Shown here: positions 44,902 through 53,037 of the stretch, one piece after another | Numbering within the stretch: position 1 is the stretch's first letter | How the letters are laid out: every line of letters starts with the position of its first letter | From: SAR324 cluster bacterium | GTDB taxonomy: Bacteria; SAR324; NAC60-12 | Length of the DNA stretch: 64,000 nucleotides | Assembly: GCA_015232315.1 (NCBI GenBank) | Contig: JADFZZ010000004.1 | Span: 239,414-303,413 of the forward strand | Direction: 5' to 3' | The notes under the pieces: generated by a model | Database searches by the model: none | Seen by the model: only the letters and a program-made list of their open reading frames with translations | Told to the model about the DNA's origin: nothing | Made by a program: the position numbers and the translations under genes

Positions 44902-45445
44902 TCCTTGTCCTCGCAATAAGGTTAGACAAGGCTTTCAGGCTTTCTTCCCTGTTTTTCCCGGCATATCGTGTTAAAAATTTTTCCATGAGGTGTTTCAGGC
45001 TGTTGATCACATCGTTCAGATTGATCAGATCAAGCGCGTTCAACTCAGGGCGCAAATAGCAGTTGGCGATGATCAGCATGCCTTCAACCTGGTGCATGGC
45101 GTCCAATGTCAAGGGGTTGTCCTTCCAACCGGGTTCAGTGATAAAATCACGAATTTCCGTACAGAGGAAACTCACGATGGTGGGGCCTTTCCATGCGCCA
45201 ATAAAACGTAAAAGTTCATCCAGACGGTAACTTATTTTCGTGACATGTTGCTGAACCTTTATTTTCTGTGCCCAGTCCGCTCCTGATTCCCGCATGCTAT
45301 GGCACAGATACATCCAGGAATGTTCCAGGTCATTCATGTGATAGGTGAGTTCCTGCAGCAAAACGGTTTCAGCGTTAAGGCCGCGCTCTATTTCAAATCG
45401 ATAACCTGCCTTGTTGCTCAGAATGACATCAGAAAAACTCGGCAT
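44888..45445 (-). CDS. uncharacterised protein in the chemosensory operon
   Basis: The 185-residue, mostly helical protein has no signal peptide, membrane segment or recognised motif. Several His, Cys and Trp residues lie in the first half (HMNDLEHSWMYLCHSMRE). It is placed three bases after the chemoreceptor gene and overlaps cheA by 14 bases, so it is made together with them. It might be an adaptor or phosphatase-like helper, but nothing in the sequence shows that. GGGAG precedes the ATG at 45445. Confidence 0.8.
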   Translation of the reverse strand: MPSFSDVILSNKAGYRFEIERGLNAETVLLQELTYHMNDLEHSWMYLCHSMRESGADWAQKIKVQQHVTKISYRLDELLRFIGAWKGPTIVSFLCTEIRDFITEPGWKDNPLTLDAMHQVEGMLIIANCYLRPELNALDLINLNDVINSLKHLMEKFLTRYAGKNREESLKALSNLIARTRNDIQ

Positions 45446-45448
45446 ATT

Positions 45449-47572
45449 TTACACTCCCTTGATCAACGCATGAGACGATTGTTTGAGTCTGAATCGAGTT
45501 AAAATCTGCTTGAGTTGATGCACCGATTCATCAAGATCGGCTGCTGCTGCGGCACTTTCTTCAACGATCACAGAATTGTTGCTGGTCGTGTGTTCAATCT
45601 GATTGAGACCAAGGTTAATCTGCTTCACTCCCGCGGCTTGCTCCTTACTTGCCACAGAAACTTCCGCCATCAGATCACTCATTTTTGAAACCCCCTGAAC
45701 AATCTCTTCCAGAGATTTTGCTGTTTCCTGAACAATTTCAATCCCCTGACGCACTTTTTTATTTGAATCATCAATCAGATTTGTGGACTCTCGCGCAGCT
45801 TGAGCACTACGTCCCGCCAGATCACGAACTTCATCGGCTACGACAGCAAAACCTTTGCCAAAACGTCCGGCACGCGCGGCTTCCACCGCCGCATTCAACG
45901 CCAGAATGTTGGTATGGAAGGAGATTTCATCAATCACTCTGATAATCTGGGAGATGTTGGAACTTGCCTGGTCAATTTCATCCATGGAGTGAATCATGGT
46001 TCGCATGCTGGCATCACCCCTGTCTGCTGCTTTTCTGACTGAAACACCCAACTGGTTGGCCCAATTCAGATTCTCGGAATTCTGTTGAATCTGATGCAGG
46101 ATGGTCGTGCTTGACGCACCAATTTCCTTGACCGCGCTGGCTTGTTCCGTGGCCCCCATTGACAACCGTTGACTGTCTTCAGCAACGGTCCGGGATAATT
46201 CCGCGATGGTCTCGGCAATATCAATCACCTCATGCATGGTACTGTTCAGATTCACATTCATGGTCTGCAACGCTTTTCCTAAAACATCCTGTGGTGATGA
46301 AAGCAACGCCTCTGAAGAAAAATCGCCATGACTGATTGTTTCAGCCAATTTTACTTTTATTTTCAGGGACTCCAGCATTTTTTTTGTCGCGCCTAACAAT
46401 TGTCCCACTTCATCCTTAGGAAATTCTGCTGGCAGAACAACATCCAGTTTTCCGGTCGAGACTTGTTCCAGTACGGTTGTAAGCTGAACCAGTGGTTGCG
46501 TGATTTTTTGAGAAATCCACAAAATAACCAGTGTCGCGACCACCAGCATTCCCAGCAACATTAGCAGGATGGCAATTTTAAGTTCACTCAGCGAAACACT
46601 TCCTTCGAGTAACATCTCATACGGTTTGATCTGCGCGACACTCCAGCCAAACGTAGGCAGAGGTTGATATACCACATAATAGGTGATTCCATTTTCTGAA
46701 TAGGTCCCTTTCCCGATTTTTCCGGATTTCATATCAACAAGAATATTCCTGAAGTCAGAATTTTTGCTGATCGAATCCACCGAAGGAAAATAATCTTCGA
46801 TTTTATGTTCATCATCAACAGTTGTTCCAGGATTCAGATCAATGGAAATATCTTGATGGCTGTCGGCGATGATCCTGTTTTCAGGGTCCAGTACAAAAGT
46901 TCTTTCGGGTGTGTCGTGTCCAATAATTTCCTGAAAAAAGGCCACAGGAATTTCAAAATGAAAAAAGGCGGGTTTGGAGCCATCATCCAGGATAATAGGG
47001 GTGGTATAAGCAAACACCCATTTTTTATAGTCCGCGGACATATACGGATAGGCGATATGAACTTCTTCATTTTTTAAATTAAAACTCGGTTCAAAAAAAG
47101 GTGCCTCATTTTCTTCACTGGAAAAATCATCATCCGGGGCGATTTCACGGAGAGTCAGACGTGAATGCTCCTGACCAGTCCGGTCAATCAAACAGGTTTC
47201 AACGACTGGAAAACGACTCTGGATATACATAATCCATGCGTCCAGTTTGTTTTTTAAAGCACGTTGAGCTTCAGTGAACTGAATCACCTGATTACCATCC
47301 TGTTCCTCATACCTGTTTCCAGCCCTGGTTTCAGGAAGATCAAAATACTCCTTGAATACAGGATATTGCACTGTCAGCACCAGGTCACTCTTCGCTTTAT
47401 CGTGGAACACCTTGAGTTGGGATTCTTTCTGACGCAAATCATTCTCCATTGTGCGTAACGCATTGGCAATGATGGCGTTCTCTGTGATTTTGAATTCAAT
47501 AAGGACACTGCCTCCCAATGTGAGACAGAGCAATCCAAGAAACGCGGTCAAAAATTTATATTTGATCTTCAT
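45449..47572 (-). CDS. methyl-accepting chemotaxis protein with double-Cache sensor
   Basis: The 707-residue receptor has a membrane segment (about 8-28) and a large periplasmic double-Cache domain with PFFEPSFNLKNEEVHIAYPY and WVFAYTTPIILDDG. A second membrane segment (about 330-352), HAMP and the cytoplasmic signalling domain follow, with EISFHTNILALNAAVEAA at the tip. The sensor resembles the secreted Cache protein encoded at 34557-35438. It is the first gene of the chemosensory operon, and the spacer upstream (47573-47889) should hold the operon promoter. Confidence 0.95.
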   Translation of the reverse strand: MKIKYKFLTAFLGLLCLTLGGSVLIEFKITENAIIANALRTMENDLRQKESQLKVFHDKAKSDLVLTVQYPVFKEYFDLPETRAGNRYEEQDGNQVIQFTEAQRALKNKLDAWIMYIQSRFPVVETCLIDRTGQEHSRLTLREIAPDDDFSSEENEAPFFEPSFNLKNEEVHIAYPYMSADYKKWVFAYTTPIILDDGSKPAFFHFEIPVAFFQEIIGHDTPERTFVLDPENRIIADSHQDISIDLNPGTTVDDEHKIEDYFPSVDSISKNSDFRNILVDMKSGKIGKGTYSENGITYYVVYQPLPTFGWSVAQIKPYEMLLEGSVSLSELKIAILLMLLGMLVVATLVILWISQKITQPLVQLTTVLEQVSTGKLDVVLPAEFPKDEVGQLLGATKKMLESLKIKVKLAETISHGDFSSEALLSSPQDVLGKALQTMNVNLNSTMHEVIDIAETIAELSRTVAEDSQRLSMGATEQASAVKEIGASSTTILHQIQQNSENLNWANQLGVSVRKAADRGDASMRTMIHSMDEIDQASSNISQIIRVIDEISFHTNILALNAAVEAARAGRFGKGFAVVADEVRDLAGRSAQAARESTNLIDDSNKKVRQGIEIVQETAKSLEEIVQGVSKMSDLMAEVSVASKEQAAGVKQINLGLNQIEHTTSNNSVIVEESAAAAADLDESVHQLKQILTRFRLKQSSHALIKGV

Positions 47573-47889
47573 TTTTCCTCATAAAATGTTACTTGAAGAG
47601 AAAACAGGAATCCCTAAAAAAACAATCAACTATTATTCCTGCATGTCCAGATTTTTTCAGAGAGGGGGATTTACTTTTAAAAATTGCTTAACAATTTTTT
47701 ATCAGGGCGTGTCTCTCCTGTAGCACACCAACTCCGTTTGCTCAATGATTTTTCCTGATTGGCCTGTTTAACTTTGGTAATCATGCAACAGAACCGGAGA
47801 GAGGGGGATCCTGGGTGTTCATTAATCTCTCCGAAGAAAGGAAAAGAGGGTAACGTAATAGAAATAATTGAGGAGTAGTTACAAAGACC
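47573..47889. other. 317-bp spacer before the chemosensory operon
   Basis: It contains CGGAGAGA (47795-47802) paired with TCTCTCCG (47826-47833), a perfect 8-bp stem downstream of the cupredoxin gene, possibly that operon's transcript end. No sigma54 or clear -35/-10 pair was identified, and no gene is seen. Confidence 0.5.
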
Positions 47890-48546
47890 TTAATAATTCA
47901 GTTTATCCTTTTTTTCACGTCCTTTGCGGGTGGGAATTTTGCTTGACGGGGTGTCTTTACTGAATTGAAATTCACGGGGACCGGTAATGGTATTTCCCTG
48001 AATGTTGATTTTATCAATTTGAGGAGGGGTTGTTGTCAAATTATGGCGAACCTCGACCTGATAAACACCATCCGGAACATTCTTGATGCTGAAATTATAT
48101 TGTTCATCCAGATAGGTGTAAAATGGGGTGTTGACGACCCAGACAGCCATATACATGTTTTGGTGGATGTTGCAAAATACCTCCACAACACCCACTTCAT
48201 TGAATTTTACAATCGGTTCATCACCTTCATCCAGCAATCCCAGATCAAATCGCCTGATTTTGCTCATGGACCAGGCATTATGTTTTACCTCATCGTCATT
48301 TGAAAAATTGACGGAACTGCCCTGGGGGACAATCAGTAATGGCGGACGAAATATTTTCCCTTTCTGGGATATGGCAATGGATTGCGGTGTGACAGATGTA
48401 TTTTTTTCTGGAACTAAAACAATGCCAAAATCCTGATAGGCATATTCTGTTATGATCTTTCCAGTGTAATCCGCGGCATACAAAGATGTGAATATTCCGG
48501 CCTGTAATAACGCAATTGTCAGAAATATTTTAATATTCATCCGCAT
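47890..48546 (-). CDS. periplasmic cupredoxin-like protein
   Basis: The 218-residue protein has a signal peptide (cleaved near SLYA, residue 24) and a cupredoxin-like fold. The full type 1 copper ligand set is visible: His89 (DEVKHNAWS) and Cys125, His128 and Met131 in VFCNIHQNM. After the copper site comes a short beta-rich segment (IKNVPDGVYQVEVRHN) like the domains seen in methylamine-utilisation-type proteins. A Lys-rich tail ends the protein. It starts one base after the previous gene ends, so the two are cotranslated. It likely carries electrons in the periplasm. Confidence 0.82.
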   Translation of the reverse strand: MRMNIKIFLTIALLQAGIFTSLYAADYTGKIITEYAYQDFGIVLVPEKNTSVTPQSIAISQKGKIFRPPLLIVPQGSSVNFSNDDEVKHNAWSMSKIRRFDLGLLDEGDEPIVKFNEVGVVEVFCNIHQNMYMAVWVVNTPFYTYLDEQYNFSIKNVPDGVYQVEVRHNLTTTPPQIDKINIQGNTITGPREFQFSKDTPSSKIPTRKGREKKDKLNY

Positions 48547-48547
48547 A

Positions 48548-49012
48548 TCATTTTATTGTATTGGGGTTAATGACAATCTGAACCTTTCCTCTCATTTCTT
48601 CATGTCCGGGAAGGTAACATGTGATATCAAAATTAGATCCGGGTTTTTTTGGTGTGAAATACCATTCAATATGGTTATCAGGAAATATAATGAACTTGCA
48701 AACTGAACCTTCAAACATTTCCGCAACAGGGTATTTCTCAAAGTCAAGAACGACAATTTTGTGAGTTGTTACAGAATCCTCCATATATTTTGAACAAAAA
48801 ACATGCTTCAGTCTGCCGGAATTTTTCATGACAAGTTTATAAAGTTTTTCTGTTTCAAAAACGAGAAGATCAGGACTGTACACAAATTCATTATCCGTCG
48901 TGCTGACACTGAGATCAACAGGGATAGCATTCATATAATCGATTTTTTCAGAGGCTTCGATTCCGGGATGTATCAAAAATATTAAAACAATTAATCCAAA
49001 AATATATTTCAT
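48548..49012 (-). CDS. small periplasmic cupredoxin-like protein
   Basis: The 154-residue protein has a signal peptide (to about residue 20). It has a cupredoxin core with His70 (RLKHVF) and Cys132, His137 and Met140 in TCYLPGHEEM, a classical type 1 copper loop. It is homologous to the next upstream protein (49176-49694): both share FET.K.YKLV..N.., KH.F, and WYF.P.K.G...D..C. It is followed without a gap by the larger cupredoxin gene. A role as periplasmic electron shuttle or copper carrier is inferred. Confidence 0.82.
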   Translation of the reverse strand: MKYIFGLIVLIFLIHPGIEASEKIDYMNAIPVDLSVSTTDNEFVYSPDLLVFETEKLYKLVMKNSGRLKHVFCSKYMEDSVTTHKIVVLDFEKYPVAEMFEGSVCKFIIFPDNHIEWYFTPKKPGSNFDITCYLPGHEEMRGKVQIVINPNTIK

Positions 49013-49175
49013 CTCATCCTCTTCAAGAATACGATTGTATGAATAGACTGAATTGTTGTTACATCAATCTGCAAAAACTTATGGATTAATATGCGAGAGC
49101 GAATCTCCTGCCGGTTGAAGTATTCCAGGTCATAGGAATAACAGGCAGGAGACGCGGGAGGAGTTTTTAAATTTT

Positions 49176-49694
49176 TTAATACACTTCGTATGACATGGTC
49201 ATACCAAGATCCGCATGAGATTTGCCGACATTTTTCCCATCACTTTCCGTAATGTGGCAGTGGACATCGTTTCCTTTGCCGGTTTTAACCGGAACAAAAT
49301 ACCAATCCGTTTTGGTCATAGGTGCGATTTCTATTTCAGTGACATTTCCTTTTACCTCGGCGGCCCATCCATCCATGACCTCCAACCCTTTGAACACGTG
49401 AACTTTCCGGGTAAAAACCAACCGGGCAAGACTGTAGGATGTGAAATAATGTTTTTGTTTACTTTTATTCAATAAAACCAGTTTATAGGCTTTACCTGTT
49501 TCAAACTTCAAAAGTTTGGGGTTCTCACAATCAATACAGTTGAAAACATAATCACCCTTCTCATTGCTGATTTCAACCGTGATTTTATTGATATCTGTTT
49601 CAGTCAAATCGCCTTTTGCCCACAGGTTCTGCCCCAGAATGATCAGAAAAAACATTGCTAAAGATATTTTGAAATAAATATTCAGGGCCTTCAT
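49176..49694 (-). CDS. cupredoxin-like protein with enlarged copper loop
   Basis: The 172-residue protein has a signal peptide (cleaved near NLWA, residue 26) and the same fold as the 154-residue neighbour. The loop is unusual: Cys146 is followed directly by His147, and the next candidate ligands are His160 and Met165. The usual short Cys-to-His-to-Met spacing is thus stretched by about eight residues. His82 (KQKHYF) would be the other ligand. A further pair, Cys53/Cys56 (CIDC), is in the N-terminal part. It may bind copper differently or have lost the type 1 site. It is first in a three-gene cupredoxin row. Confidence 0.72.
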   Translation of the reverse strand: MKALNIYFKISLAMFFLIILGQNLWAKGDLTETDINKITVEISNEKGDYVFNCIDCENPKLLKFETGKAYKLVLLNKSKQKHYFTSYSLARLVFTRKVHVFKGLEVMDGWAAEVKGNVTEIEIAPMTKTDWYFVPVKTGKGNDVHCHITESDGKNVGKSHADLGMTMSYEVY

Positions 49695-49818
49695 AGATTC
49701 TCACTTGTTAAGGTTAATGTTATTTAAAAATTAATGGAAAAACTGCATTTTTATCTGCAAAAATCTGTCCAAATATTTTTCGCATATAATAATTATTGAA
49801 GATCACGAGAAACAGGCA

Positions 49819-50421
49819 TCATTGGAGAGTGCTTTGTTCTGTCTCAGGTTCTTCAAAAAAAAGATCTTCGCATTCAATCTCCTGACTACAACGGTTCTCA
49901 ACCTGATATTTGAAATGTTCATAGTCTTCGAGTACCAGATCAGGATGTTCACCGTTGAACAGTCGAAGTTGCAAATTACCACAATTAACAGCTTCATTCG
50001 TATCATTCCTCAAGGTACTCCAGCATTGTTCATCCATGTCATTGTGAATTTTCATAAAAACTCTCTTTGCTTCAGATGAGAGCGAATTAGTACTTTGGGA
50101 GGGGGCCAGATATTCAGGTGAGTATAATCTTGAAAAAACCTCGCGCGTATTCCGATAATTGTGGCCTTCTTCATTCATCACCTGCTGATAGACTTTGCAG
50201 CGGATACAATGAGCTATTTTTTCAGAAAAAGGGTCAATGTTACGTCCACGACATCTGGAGTCAGCAATTGCCCAGCATGCCCGCCCCCCGTTTTTACCTC
50301 CATTTATGCCATTCGTTGTTGTGGTCAGCGGGATAGGGCAGGGTTCCCTGTGAGACAGTCGTCCCCCCGGTTCTCGACCACATTGTTTGATTTCCCAACA
50401 ATTCATTTTTATGGAAGACAT
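49819..50421 (-). CDS. two-CW domain protein, long form
   Basis: The first 90 residues match the protein at 30209-30568: NCWEIKQCGREPGG, then NGGKNGGRACWAIADSRC and CIRCKVYQQV. A further 110 acidic residues lack a recognised domain. GGAGC precedes ATG 50421. The Cys-rich part suggests metal binding. It lies between the cytochrome c4-like gene and the cupredoxin genes on the same strand, so a link to redox biology is possible but not shown. Confidence 0.75.
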   Translation of the reverse strand: MSSIKMNCWEIKQCGREPGGRLSHREPCPIPLTTTTNGINGGKNGGRACWAIADSRCRGRNIDPFSEKIAHCIRCKVYQQVMNEEGHNYRNTREVFSRLYSPEYLAPSQSTNSLSSEAKRVFMKIHNDMDEQCWSTLRNDTNEAVNCGNLQLRLFNGEHPDLVLEDYEHFKYQVENRCSQEIECEDLFFEEPETEQSTLQ

Positions 50422-51042
50422 AAGAGCTCCATTTTATGGGGTGATGGTTGATTTGAATTTCATTTGATGGGCTTGATCACGTTTTAGAACAATGACCTGT
50501 TTGTCATGTATCAGGACTAACGTTTATCACATGAATAACGTAAAGATGATAACCTGAATGAGAATTCTTTTTTTATGTTGGTTGATGATACTCCATTTAA
50601 AAAATTTTTATAAACAACACCCTTACTTCTGCAAACACGATACCAATTCAGTGCCAATTTCGTAACCAGGCATGTGTTTGGGGAATATTAGAAAATAACC
50701 AGGAGCAATTTGCCTGTGCGTTACCTTCCTTGATTCACCTGCTCTTTCAGGCTCACCTCTGGTACGCACACGCGATGTCATCAGCTTCTGGATTTTGAAT
50801 GTTACTGTATTTCCTTCCACTTTGGTTCAAGGAGGTTCGGAGGAATGTAATTCTGATCGTTGGATTCCCCATACCGACTTTGTAAAAGGGACTTCTTGGG
50901 GAAGAATTCATTGAGTTGAGATATTGTGGAACACAGGAGAGATACGAACAGGTTGTTAGTATTATTTCGCTTAACCCGAATTAAAAAAGGAAGGGAATGC
51001 CGGGAATGGATAATCCAGATTCCCGGTAAAGGAGACATGTAA
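50422..51042. other. 620-bp spacer without a confident gene
   Basis: Apart from the terminator of the cytochrome gene near 51000, no frame here has a proper start signal. The longest (50623-50820, minus, GTG start) lacks a ribosome-binding site and is rich in Arg and Glu without a recognisable pattern. The promoter of the two-CW gene should lie near 50430-50600. Confidence 0.5.
50982..51026 (-). terminator. terminator after the dihaem cytochrome
   Basis: CCGGGAAT (51000-51007) and ATTCCCGG (51019-51026) form a perfect 8-bp stem, with an inner GGAT/ATCC pair. On the minus strand it is followed after about 12 bases by TTTTTT. It lies 17 bases after the cytochrome stop codon. Confidence 0.65.
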
Positions 51043-51672
51043 TTATTTCAGTGTATTGACATAGCTTGCGACATTGATGAGTTCCTGTTCACTGGCAAGT
51101 GCCTGTGACATTGGACGCATTTGCGCTCCAGTGGAATCCTGTGGATGAGCACCTCGAATTCCTGCTCTGAAATTCTGAAGCTGGCGAACGACATACCAGT
51201 CATGCTGTCCTGTCAGTCGTGGGGCGTTTACTGCCTGATTTCCTTCACCATTCGGTCCGTGGCAACCTGCGCACAGCGCGAATTTGGCTTTACCGCCAGC
51301 AATATCACCTTTCACTGTTGCTGGAGAATCAGCGGGAACCAGCGAAGAAATATAAGCGGCGACATCATTGACAGCCTGATCATTGGCCAATGTCATTGCC
51401 ATGGGGCGCATTTGAGCACCATAAGTGTCCTGAGCATGAGCGCCTCGAATGCCAGCCTTGAAATTGTTCAATTGCCGAACGACATACCATTCTTCCTGTC
51501 CAGCAAGAGCGGGTGCATTTAACGCTGTATTTCCAGCCGCTTTATCGCCATGACAGCCAACGCATACCGCATAAAGAGTTTTTCCCGCATTGGGGTTGCC
51601 CGCGGCCATAACACTGGTTCCAACAGAAATGACTGACAAAAGTGTCAATCCTGTGATGATGATTTTTTTCAT
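51043..51672 (-). CDS. periplasmic dihaem cytochrome c (c4-like)
   Basis: The 209-residue protein has a signal peptide (cleaved near VMAAG, residue 24) and two similar cytochrome c domains with CVGCH (37-41) and CAGCH (134-138). Each is followed by the same pattern, NAP.L.GQ..WYVVRQL.NF.AGIRGAH..D..GAQMRPM. The Met of AQMRPM is the likely axial ligand. This duplicated layout is that of cytochrome c4, an electron donor to terminal oxidases or other periplasmic partners. A perfect palindrome sits about 42 bases upstream and a terminator follows. The cupredoxin cluster and the haem-barrel protein are its neighbours. Confidence 0.92.
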   Translation of the reverse strand: MKKIIITGLTLLSVISVGTSVMAAGNPNAGKTLYAVCVGCHGDKAAGNTALNAPALAGQEEWYVVRQLNNFKAGIRGAHAQDTYGAQMRPMAMTLANDQAVNDVAAYISSLVPADSPATVKGDIAGGKAKFALCAGCHGPNGEGNQAVNAPRLTGQHDWYVVRQLQNFRAGIRGAHPQDSTGAQMRPMSQALASEQELINVASYVNTLK

Positions 51673-51713
51673 TGAGAATTCTCCTAAAAAAATGATTGCA
51701 GTTTAACAATAAT

Positions 51714-51731
51714 ATCCTGATTACTCAGGAT
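51714..51731. promoter_or_regulatory. operator-like palindrome upstream of the dihaem cytochrome
   Basis: ATCCTGA (51714-51720) and TCAGGAT (51725-51731) are perfect inverted 7-mers with a 4-base centre. The dyad lies 42-59 bases before the start codon of the cytochrome gene on the minus strand, where a repressor or activator site would be expected. The binding protein is unknown. Confidence 0.4.
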
Positions 51732-51862
51732 TACACAGCGGGAAGATGAAAACTGTTCTATTGGAAAAACAGATGTTCAGGTTCCCTATAAACTTTTCCA
51801 GGCCTTTTTAGCCGGAAAAAGTCTAATTTCTAAAAAATGGAATTCAAAGGAATAAAATATTG

Positions 51863-53017
51863 TCAGAAAATTAGATGCAGTTCTGTGAACAATAGTTTGA
51901 GATTAGCCGCGGTGTTTTCAGAAGGCCCGCTATAGTTGCGATATCCCGTGCGTATCTGGAAGAATTGGGTCAGAAATGGTTCATAAGCAATGCTCATTCG
52001 GGCTTCAGTGTCGTCTTCTTCATTAATATTCGGATCATGAAAATCATAAGTCAGCTTTAGATTCGCGCCTTTATACAGCATCACATTCAATTCCAGAAAA
52101 CCTACCTGTTTTTCCAGTTTTGGAGAGCCATCCTGATCTTCCTCAATTTTGTCAACTTGTGCCAGACCCGTCAACCGGCCCGCATTGAATCCGGCGAAAA
52201 TGTTCATGACATGTTTGGAAGATTCAGATTTTTTAACAGATTGTGAAAATCCGATCATTCCGGGTTCTCCAATCATATATCCATAAAAACTGGTTTGCTT
52301 GTCAATTTCCGTTCCACCATTGGTTACGGCGAGACTGAAAGAAAAGGGTCCCGGTTCCACACCAACTTCAAAACCTTCATCCGATAACCCGTAAGTGAAT
52401 CCTGAAACGGCGCGAACATAGGCGTCATCATCCTGTAACCTGAAACCGGAAGGTAAAAACATACGTCCGACTTTCAGATACGCGTCATATTCTGTTCCAC
52501 GAAACATCGCGAAGTTTTCACGGATGTTGGCAACATCCGACTGATCAACATAGAGAAACGCCTGATCAGGAATAAAATCTATCCGGTAATACAGTAATGT
52601 TTTGCTTAATTTAAAACCGTGAGTCTTATCCTGCCCAGGTTCTTCAAGATATCTAAGTTCTGCACGGATATCACCCCCGATAGAGAAAAAATCATTCACA
52701 TTCCCGTTATACAAGTTTTGTTGGGGCGGTATTTCTTCAGGTTGCTCTTCTTTCTTCTTTTTCTGAGCGGAACTTAATTCTTCCTCAACAGGCTCGGTCT
52801 GATCTCCGGGAGAAGCCCATTGAACAAAATATTGAGGCAATCGGGTCTGAACATAAATATTGCCGAAATCGGTTCTTTTGCCGCCACCGGTGATGTTGAC
52901 ATGGCATTTGGAACATTTATAACCTTCTCTGATGGCGATATAGGGTTCAGCCCACAAGATGCTACAAAAATAGATGTTAACAGCACTGATAATCAGGAGA
53001 GAGACCTTCAGTTTCAT
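51863..53017 (-). CDS. outer-membrane barrel protein with N-terminal haem c motif
   Basis: The 384-residue protein has a signal peptide (cleaved near ILWA, residue 23). Close to the mature N-terminus is a single CSKCH haem motif (35-39) in REGYKCSKCHVNITGGG. A charged, Lys/Glu/Pro-rich linker follows (about 70-105), then about 270 residues of alternating beta-strands ending in Phe (HLIF), typical of an outer-membrane barrel. A haem domain fused to a porin is the architecture of Cyc2-type proteins, which move electrons across the outer membrane. The sequence around the haem differs from classic Cyc2, so I propose a related but distinct family. It lies next to periplasmic cytochrome and cupredoxin genes. 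Confidence 0.75.
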   Translation of the reverse strand: MKLKVSLLIISAVNIYFCSILWAEPYIAIREGYKCSKCHVNITGGGKRTDFGNIYVQTRLPQYFVQWASPGDQTEPVEEELSSAQKKKKEEQPEEIPPQQNLYNGNVNDFFSIGGDIRAELRYLEEPGQDKTHGFKLSKTLLYYRIDFIPDQAFLYVDQSDVANIRENFAMFRGTEYDAYLKVGRMFLPSGFRLQDDDAYVRAVSGFTYGLSDEGFEVGVEPGPFSFSLAVTNGGTEIDKQTSFYGYMIGEPGMIGFSQSVKKSESSKHVMNIFAGFNAGRLTGLAQVDKIEEDQDGSPKLEKQVGFLELNVMLYKGANLKLTYDFHDPNINEEDDTEARMSIAYEPFLTQFFQIRTGYRNYSGPSENTAANLKLLFTELHLIF

Positions 53018-53037
53018 TCTTTACCTCATAAAAATAG

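Noticed and set aside
50623-50820. 65-codon minus-strand frame
   Set aside because: GTG start without a ribosome-binding site, skewed composition, no recognisable pattern.
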